Source: Candidatus Collierbacteria bacterium CG_4_9_14_3_um_filter_43_16
GTDB lineage: Bacteria > Patescibacteriota > Microgenomatia > UBA1400 > MFAQ01
Assembly: GCA_002789895.1 (NCBI GenBank)
Contig: PFUC01000094.1
Coordinates: forward strand, 1 to 9,672
Length of the DNA: 9,672 bases
Direction of reading: 5' to 3'
Shown here: positions 6,348-9,672 of the stretch, piece after piece
How positions within the stretch are numbered: the first letter of the stretch is position 1
How the letters are laid out: every line of letters starts with the position of its first letter
The notes under the pieces: generated by a model
Databases searched by the model: none
Seen by the model: only the letters and a program-made list of their open reading frames with translations
Told to the model about the DNA's origin: nothing
Translations under genes and position numbers: made by a program

Positions 6348-6755
6348 TCAAGTATAGCGCATCTCACCCCACCCATAGGCAAGTATCCCTCCAGCAATCA
6401 TTACATCGGAAAGATTAAACCAAAAAGGTAGTATCGGCAAATAAATGTAGTCCCACACCCCTCCCCAAAACAATCTTGACACCAGATTCCCCAGGCCGCC
6501 TAAAGCCAACAATGTCAACCCAAAAGAAAATTTTCTTGACTTAGCGTGATTCAAATATAAAATGATAAATATAAAATATACAATTACTGCCAGCTCTTGT
6601 CCTAGTCTTGGAAACATCCCCAAAGACACTCCCCTATTCATCACTCCCCACCCCGAACCTCGAAAGTGTATCTGCAACAATATATCCACAATAACCACAC
6701 CTGTCAGAAACTGAGAACCGAGAACTGATAACTGTGCACACCTCTCCCCTTTCAC
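6348..6755 (-). CDS. lspA: lipoprotein signal peptidase II (LspA), divergent
   Basis: LspA is the membrane aspartic protease that removes the signal peptide from diacylglyceryl-modified prolipoproteins. The 135-residue protein has four membrane segments and the family blocks VVIVD (20-24), NRGVSLGMF (40-48), GGLGNLVSR (86-94), WDY (101-103) and FNLSD (113-117). The two catalytic aspartates are present (D102 and D117). Several normally conserved residues differ: the Asp of GNxxDR is Ser93, the Lys after the first Asp is Gln28, and the NxGA alanine is Val43. Translation probably starts at the GTG at 6755, which overlaps the preceding gene's TGA as GTGA. It follows a DksA/TraR-type gene and precedes an RluA-type gene, the order known from ylyA-lspA-ylyB. 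Confidence 0.88.
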   Translation of the reverse strand: MKGERCAQLSVLGSQFLTGVVIVDILLQIHFRGSGWGVMNRGVSLGMFPRLGQELAVIVYFIFIILYLNHAKSRKFSFGLTLLALGGLGNLVSRLFWGGVWDYIYLPILPFWFNLSDVMIAGGILAYGWGEMRYT

Positions 6756-7135
6756 CCCAGCTTCTTCTCTTTCTTCGTCTCACAGCTCACACAATACTCC
6801 GCTGTCGGATTTACCGCCAGCCTATCTGTGTCAATCATCTTGCCACAATTGGCACAAATACCATACTTGCCCAATTTGATTCTCGTCAAAGTCTTTCTGA
6901 TTGCGATTATAGATCGACTAACTTGTGATCTCATCGCAAAAGTCCTATCATGCTCAACATTTTCTGCTACATCGGAATCTACTGAGTTATCATCATCTCT
7001 ATTTCCAACTATAAATGGGTCTACTCTCTTTAACTCCTTTTTGGTCTCGATCAACCTTTTCTTCTCACCTTTGAGATAAGAGATCAACGGACGCAATACA
7101 GAGATCGGGAATTTAATTTTTTTATTTTCTTCCAT
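6752..7135 (-). CDS. DksA/TraR-type zinc-finger protein (YlyA-like)
   Basis: This is a 127-residue cytoplasmic protein with a predicted N-terminal helical hairpin and a C-terminal four-cysteine zinc finger, C94-x2-C97-x17-C115-x2-C118. Proteins of this family bind in the RNA polymerase secondary channel and adjust initiation, often with ppGpp. At the coiled-coil tip DksA has DxxDxA; here the corresponding VDSDVA keeps the second Asp (D55) and Ala57 but has Val in place of the first Asp. The length and the sequence before the finger fit YlyA/YteA-type proteins better than E. coli DksA (151 residues). The ATG at 7135 overlaps the Lgt-like gene by 14 nt, and the 3' end overlaps lspA by 4 nt, so expression should be coupled. 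No Shine-Dalgarno site is evident. Confidence 0.88.
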   Translation of the reverse strand: MEENKKIKFPISVLRPLISYLKGEKKRLIETKKELKRVDPFIVGNRDDDNSVDSDVAENVEHDRTFAMRSQVSRSIIAIRKTLTRIKLGKYGICANCGKMIDTDRLAVNPTAEYCVSCETKKEKKLG

Positions 7136-7856
7136 GTTTTAAAACTATTTTTATATCTTCTGCCACTGTCCTGCCAGACCTAATATACACTAAAACAATA
7201 CCTCCGACAAACAAAACTGTCCCCCATACACCATTCGGGAGGTTAAACTGGCCCAGCATCCATCTTTCTCCTAGATAAAGCAACCCTCCAATAGAAATTG
7301 AAAATCCGGTTATTAGTCCTGATCTCGCCGAAGTCTTATTGCTTTTATACCAACTGTATGTTCTATACTTCGACTCGGCGTCCCAACCAACAATAAAAAT
7401 CAGTAGATATATTACCCCCAATAACCCATACTGCCACGAACGAACAAAATATAATAAACCAGTATAAAAAACTGCTGTTCCAGACATGATACCTAGAGAT
7501 ACAAAATCAAACCAATCATAAATCTTTCCCTTGAACCGTCTTGCTACCCAAAAAAACCCTAGATAAATTCCAATTATTACCCCCCACCTCTCAATTCCGG
7601 GGAAATTGGAAAAGAGAAATATTCTTGGCAGATGGTTCCAAAAGGTGTTGATGTTCAAAATTACGTAAACCAATCTACCTACAATAAACGCCCAAAAAGC
7701 AGACAAGACCACTCCGTCCAAAACATAAAATTCTTCAAGATGAGACTCAACCGCTTTTTTGTAAAAGACAAATGACCCCCACAGGAATGAGAGTATGGCT
7801 AGTAGACCAAACCGGTAGACAATAATATCCCCTATTCTGTAGATGGCATCATTCAT
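7122..7856 (-). CDS. Lgt-like membrane protein, catalytic residues missing
   Basis: The 244-residue, roughly seven-TM protein follows the layout of prolipoprotein diacylglyceryl transferase (Lgt): IVYRFGLLAILSF near the start, IVGRLVYVILNINTFW (58-73), then WGVIIGIYLGFFWVARR and a C-terminal RSGLITGFSISIGGLLYLGERW. Lgt transfers diacylglycerol from phosphatidylglycerol to the lipobox cysteine. The key Lgt residues are absent, numbered as in E. coli: Tyr26 is Phe16, the His103-Gly-Gly motif reads RWGV (90-93), and GRxxNF (Arg143, Asn146) reads GTAVFY (126-131). It may be inactive, use a different chemistry, or be a paralogue with a new role. It is first in a six-gene operon that also holds lspA. 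The ATG at 7856 lies 9 nt from a -10 box. Confidence 0.7.
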   Translation of the reverse strand: MNDAIYRIGDIIVYRFGLLAILSFLWGSFVFYKKAVESHLEEFYVLDGVVLSAFWAFIVGRLVYVILNINTFWNHLPRIFLFSNFPGIERWGVIIGIYLGFFWVARRFKGKIYDWFDFVSLGIMSGTAVFYTGLLYFVRSWQYGLLGVIYLLIFIVGWDAESKYRTYSWYKSNKTSARSGLITGFSISIGGLLYLGERWMLGQFNLPNGVWGTVLFVGGIVLVYIRSGRTVAEDIKIVLKHGRK

Positions 7857-7865
7857 GATAAATAG

Positions 7866-7873
7866 AGTATACT
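7866..7873. promoter_or_regulatory. palindromic -10 box shared by two divergent genes
   Basis: The palindrome AGTATACT gives TATACT on both strands (7868-7873 plus; 7871-7866 minus). It sits in the centre of the 26-nt gap between the Lgt-like gene and the small membrane-protein gene. Exactly 9 nt separate each -10 from its ATG, so both mRNAs would have leaders of about 2-3 nt. No good -35 is visible in either direction. Because the two boxes overlap, polymerase can use only one direction at a time. Confidence 0.5.
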
Positions 7874-7882
7874 AAAAAACAC

Positions 7883-8329
7883 ATGCTTTCGATCGCTCAT
7901 GGACCAACTGGTGCTCTAATAGCTTCCAAAATTCCCAATCCGATTATTAGCATACCTCTAGTACTAGTCTCACACTTCCTAGAAGATCGGGTTCCTCACT
8001 GGGATGTCGGTCAAGGACTTTCCAGTCAAAAGAAACGTAAACAGGCCGCTTTTTTTCAAGAACTATTCTTCGATTTTCCTGTCTCAATTCTTGTTGTTTA
8101 CTTGTTTTTTCAAATGGGACACCCCTTTGACTGGCGGCCTTGGCTTGGTTGGTTTGTTGGTTTACTACCGGACTTTATAGAGTTCCCTTATCTTTTTCTA
8201 AACCATCGCGGCTTTTTGATCGGAAAGTTTGCCTCTTTCCATACCTGGTGTCATCGTTCAACTCCAAATAAGATACGGGGTCTTATCCCCCAAATACTTG
8301 TCCTTCTCCTCATCCTCTTCCTAAAATAA
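7883..8329 (+). CDS. small His/Asp-rich membrane protein, DUF457/YdjM-like
   Basis: The 148-residue membrane protein begins MLSIAHGPTGALIASKIPNP and continues with SHFLEDRVPHWD (30-41), a pattern seen in YdjM/DUF457-type inner-membrane proteins annotated as putative metal-dependent hydrolases. Candidate metal ligands are H6, H31, D35, H39, D41, then D97, H108, H120 and H124. There are three or four hydrophobic segments (about 20-34, 62-78, 87-106, 131-147). The family assignment is by pattern and no substrate is known. It has its own promoter, shared with the divergent Lgt-like operon, and no Shine-Dalgarno site in AAAAAACAC before the ATG. It converges on efp, and the 52-nt gap between their stops (8330-8381) shows no hairpin with a T-run. 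Confidence 0.75.
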   Translation: MLSIAHGPTGALIASKIPNPIISIPLVLVSHFLEDRVPHWDVGQGLSSQKKRKQAAFFQELFFDFPVSILVVYLFFQMGHPFDWRPWLGWFVGLLPDFIEFPYLFLNHRGFLIGKFASFHTWCHRSTPNKIRGLIPQILVLLLILFLK

Positions 8330-8381
8330 CTACCTTCCCCGCACTAACAACCTCGCACCAATAACTAATCACTCCCGCTTC

Positions 8382-8942
8382 TCAGTTTGCCCTTCCGGTA
8401 TACTGCCCCGTTTCGGTATTTATCTTTATAGAGTCTCCTGGATTAATAAAAAGGGGTACCATGACAGTCAAGCCGGATGCGGTCTTGGCGGGCTTGAGCA
8501 CATTACTTACAGTGTTTCCTCTAGCTCCCGGCTCACTTTCGATAATCTTCATAATCACCGAAGAAGGAACTTCCACGCCCAAAATTTTTTCATCCCAAAA
8601 GAGAACCCAAGCTTTTTCTCCCTCCACCAAGTAGCTGACATCATCACCTAGCACCTTCAAGGGAATCTCAAACTGATCAAAGGAGGTCGGGTCCATAAAA
8701 AAAGCTTTTTCGTCATCCTTGTACAGATACTGTAGATGTCTTTTATCAAGCAAAATATCTTCTACCATATTCCCAGAAATATACCCCTTGGTTTCTATTG
8801 CTCCACTAAAGAGATTTCTAGCCTTCACTTTGATCGTGGCGTGTCCCCTGCCCATTTTAGTAAAATCGTACTTGGTTACTCGGAAAGGCGTTCCGTCCTC
8901 GGTGAAAGTCACGCCTACTTTAAGCTTATTTACATCTATCAT
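8382..8942 (-). CDS. efp: elongation factor P
   Basis: EF-P binds between the P and E sites of the ribosome and rescues stalls at consecutive prolines. The 186-residue protein has the normal family length, a KOW-like N-terminal domain (1-65), a central OB domain and the C-terminal OB domain (ESEPGARGNTVSN, VPLFINPGDSIKINTETGQY). The loop that reaches the peptidyl-transferase centre reads KMGRGHATIKVK, with Arg32 at the tip instead of the lysine that E. coli modifies with beta-lysine. Pseudomonas-type EF-P also has Arg32, rhamnosylated by EarP, but the neighbouring residues differ here (MGRGHA). No modification enzyme is encoded in the window. It is a single gene, with a -10 box 6 nt before the ATG. 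Confidence 0.97.
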   Translation of the reverse strand: MIDVNKLKVGVTFTEDGTPFRVTKYDFTKMGRGHATIKVKARNLFSGAIETKGYISGNMVEDILLDKRHLQYLYKDDEKAFFMDPTSFDQFEIPLKVLGDDVSYLVEGEKAWVLFWDEKILGVEVPSSVIMKIIESEPGARGNTVSNVLKPAKTASGLTVMVPLFINPGDSIKINTETGQYTGRAN

Positions 8943-8948
8943 GCCTAT

Positions 8949-8978
8949 ATTTTACGCCTCAGATGCCTCCTCAAGCAA
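8949..8978 (-). promoter_or_regulatory. efp promoter, probably leaderless
   Basis: On the minus strand TAAAAT (8954-8949) ends only 6 nt before the efp ATG. TTGCTT (8978-8973) lies 18 bp upstream as a fair -35. The transcription start would fall on or next to the ATG. An AGGAGG also occurs in the spacer region, but it is upstream of the expected mRNA start and too far from the ATG to act as a ribosome binding site. Confidence 0.5.
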
Positions 8979-8996
8979 CCCCACCAGCAATCTCGG

Positions 8997-9025
8997 TTGA
9001 CAAAACGTGCCCCAAATGATAATAT
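8997..9025 (+). promoter_or_regulatory. strong promoter of the 55-residue membrane protein
   Basis: TTGACA (8997-9002), 17-bp spacer, TAATAT (9020-9025), with TG one base before the -10 (TGA-TAATAT). This is close to an ideal sigma-70-type promoter. The expected start near 9032 leaves a leader of about 28 nt that contains a Shine-Dalgarno site. Confidence 0.75.
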
Positions 9026-9047
9026 AGGGTGTCTGAAAATCACCTTC

Positions 9048-9053
9048 AAGGAG
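9048..9053 (+). promoter_or_regulatory. Shine-Dalgarno site AAGGAG
   Basis: AAGGAG is spaced 6 nt from the ATG at 9060. It fixes the start of the short gene and rejects longer readings of the same frame, which would begin before the promoter. Most other genes here lack such a site. Confidence 0.75.
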
Positions 9054-9059
9054 AAGAAA

Positions 9060-9227
9060 ATGAATTTCTTTAAAAATCAAAAAGTTCGTACGTGGGCCTC
9101 AATCATTGCCCTTCTTACCGCAACTGTTTGCTCGGTCTCCCTGACCATCGCATGGAGCGGCTGGTACCTCGGCGGATTGATTGTCTCCGCAATCTTCCTT
9201 ATCTGGATCAACCTCAAGCAAAACTGA
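9060..9227 (+). CDS. small two-TM membrane protein
   Basis: I do not recognise this 55-residue protein. A basic N-terminus (MNFFKNQKVR) is followed by two hydrophobic segments, about 12-31 and 35-52, split by a WSGWY turn, and it ends NLKQN. This predicts a helical hairpin with both ends in the cytoplasm. It is a complete single-gene unit: near-consensus promoter, Shine-Dalgarno AAGGAG, TGA stop and an intrinsic terminator 20 nt later. Such strong signals suggest high expression. Its layout resembles the partial gene at 9476, and the two may be distant paralogues. The longer reading of the same frame upstream runs through the promoter and antisense to efp, so I rejected it. A holin-like or small regulatory membrane peptide is possible but unsupported. 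Confidence 0.75.
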   Translation: MNFFKNQKVRTWASIIALLTATVCSVSLTIAWSGWYLGGLIVSAIFLIWINLKQN

Positions 9228-9246
9228 TGAATCCATCTCGGTTTGG

Positions 9247-9272
9247 AAACCCGTCATATCGACGGGTTTTTT
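9247..9272 (+). terminator. intrinsic terminator
   Basis: The 9-bp perfect stem AAACCCGTC/GACGGGTTT has a 5-nt loop (ATATC) and runs into a six-T tract (9267-9272). It ends the small membrane-protein transcript and stops one base short of the 3' end of the convergent tRNA. It is the only clear rho-independent terminator I find in the window. Confidence 0.92.
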
Positions 9273-9273
9273 G

Positions 9274-9356
9274 TGCCGAGAGAGGGGCTCGAACCCTCAC
9301 GGGATTGCTCCCACAGGTTTTTGAGACCTGAGCGTATACCATTCCGCCATCTCGGC
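9274..9356 (-). tRNA. tRNA-Leu (CAA anticodon)
   Basis: The minus strand folds as a class II tRNA of 83 nt. The acceptor arm is GCCGAGA (9356-9350) with TCTCGGC and discriminator A (9274). The D-stem is GCG/CGC, and the anticodon stem CAGGT/ACCTG carries loop CTCAAAA, so the anticodon is CAA (9323-9321), reading UUG. A long variable arm TGGGAGCAATCCCG and T-arm GAGGG-TTCGAGC-CCCTC follow. CCA is not encoded (ACAAA follows), so a CCA-adding enzyme is needed. Leader and flanks suggest a single-gene transcript. Confidence 0.95.
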
Positions 9357-9365
9357 AACATCTCT

Positions 9366-9371
9366 ATTTTA
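9366..9371 (-). promoter_or_regulatory. -10 box of the tRNA-Leu promoter
   Basis: TAAAAT on the minus strand lies 9 nt before the 5' end of the tRNA, as expected if transcription starts a few bases upstream of the mature end. No good -35 match is visible at 17-18 bp (nearest TTACTG), so the assignment rests on the -10 and its position. Confidence 0.45.
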
Positions 9372-9406
9372 CTACGGCTATCCCACCTACAGTAAGCAAG
9401 CTTTTC

Positions 9407-9435
9407 TTGATTATTACAGCCCTATAGCTTAAAAT
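9407..9435 (+). promoter_or_regulatory. promoter of the right-edge gene
   Basis: TTGATT (9407-9412), 17-bp spacer, TAAAAT (9430-9435). The expected start near 9442 leaves a leader of about 34 nt containing GGAGG. Confidence 0.65.
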
Positions 9436-9465
9436 CACTCATAAGGCTCGCAAATTAACTTTTTT

Positions 9466-9470
9466 GGAGG
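9466..9470 (+). promoter_or_regulatory. Shine-Dalgarno site GGAGG
   Basis: GGAGG lies 5 nt before the GTG at 9476, good spacing for that start. An in-frame ATG at 9488 would be 17 nt away, so GTG is preferred. Confidence 0.75.
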
Positions 9471-9475
9471 ATACC

Positions 9476-9672
9476 GTGAAAAATAAGATGAACTTGACCT
9501 TTTTGGGCATTCTTGCGTTTTCAATGATCTCAGCACTGATTTTAATCCTCAACGCCGTTTCTTCGATGCCATTCTACGTTGCACTTATTGGTGTAATGGG
9601 GTTTGGTGGATTTTTGGCTCTATTCATTTTCGCTAGAGCCGATTTTCGGTATGTCGTCTACCACACCAATGC
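9476..9672 (+). CDS. membrane protein, partial (cut by window edge)
   Basis: The frame is open from the GTG at 9476 to the right edge, 65 complete codons. It reads MKNKMNLTFLGILAFSMISA with a first hydrophobic segment at about 6-28, then SSMPFYVALIGVMGFGGFLALFIFA as a second, followed by a polar stretch RADFRYVVYHTN. I do not recognise the family. The short basic N-terminus, two closely spaced membrane segments and strong promoter plus Shine-Dalgarno resemble the 55-residue protein at 9060. The total length is unknown, since no stop is reached. Confidence 0.7.
   Translation, partial: MKNKMNLTFLGILAFSMISALILILNAVSSMPFYVALIGVMGFGGFLALFIFARADFRYVVYHTN

Noticed and set aside
8736..9059. Upstream extension of the 55-residue protein's frame to 163 residues
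   Set aside because: The extension runs antisense through efp and across the promoter at 8997-9025; the Shine-Dalgarno site and the promoter both point to the ATG at 9060.
9233..9241. CCATCTCGG copy matching the 5' end of the tRNA-Leu (9347-9355), as an attachment-site remnant
   Set aside because: Only 9 bp, and integrases normally duplicate the tRNA 3' part or the anticodon/T arm; no integrase is in the window.

Overview
The window looks like part of a small, AT-rich bacterial genome of the Candidate Phyla Radiation (Patescibacteria), most likely a Microgenomates-type lineage. This is inferred from gene content and style: very tight operons, short or stripped-down versions of universal proteins (a YebC lacking its middle domain, an RluA-type synthase lacking S4, a degenerate Lgt), an EF-P with Arg at its tip, few Shine-Dalgarno sites, and a tRNA with no encoded CCA. 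TGA is used as an ordinary stop, which argues against the UGA=Gly lineages (Gracilibacteria/Absconditabacteria).

Layout. 1-868 has no recognisable gene. It is AT-rich and holds dispersed TTATC-type repeats including one perfect DnaA box, a perfect 10-bp inverted repeat and an 11-bp direct repeat. 897-2247 (minus) is a two-gene unit, yebC followed by a polytopic membrane protein. A TPR protein with a HIRAN-like C-terminus (2325-3029, plus) is transcribed divergently from yebC. 3038-7856 (minus) is one compact six-gene operon, in transcription order: Lgt-like membrane protein, DksA/TraR-type zinc-finger protein, LspA signal peptidase II, RluA-family pseudouridine synthase, Kef-type cation/proton antiporter with an RCK domain, and an anchored LytR_C-domain protein. 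The zinc finger-lspA-pseudouridine synthase core matches the ylyA-lspA-ylyB order of Firmicutes. A small histidine-rich membrane protein (7883-8329, plus) diverges from this operon. Then come efp (8382-8942, minus), a 55-residue two-TM protein with its own promoter, Shine-Dalgarno site and intrinsic terminator (9060-9227, plus), a tRNA-Leu(CAA) (9274-9356, minus), and the start of another small two-TM protein running off the right edge (9476, plus).

How it fits together. The long operon combines lipoprotein processing, envelope, ion transport and rRNA modification. Its Lgt-like first gene lacks the residues expected for catalysis, while LspA keeps its catalytic aspartate pair. YebC and EF-P, both linked to translation through difficult (proline-rich) sequence, lie within 7 kb of each other. 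Five first-in-operon genes have a -10 box only 6-9 nt before the ATG, predicting leaderless or nearly leaderless mRNAs. The two small membrane genes at the right end instead have strong -35/-10 promoters and Shine-Dalgarno sites. The most unusual features are the unexplained left region, the mirror-symmetric promoter at 7857-7882, and the altered active sites of the lipoprotein enzymes. I found no CRISPR array, transposase or defence cassette.
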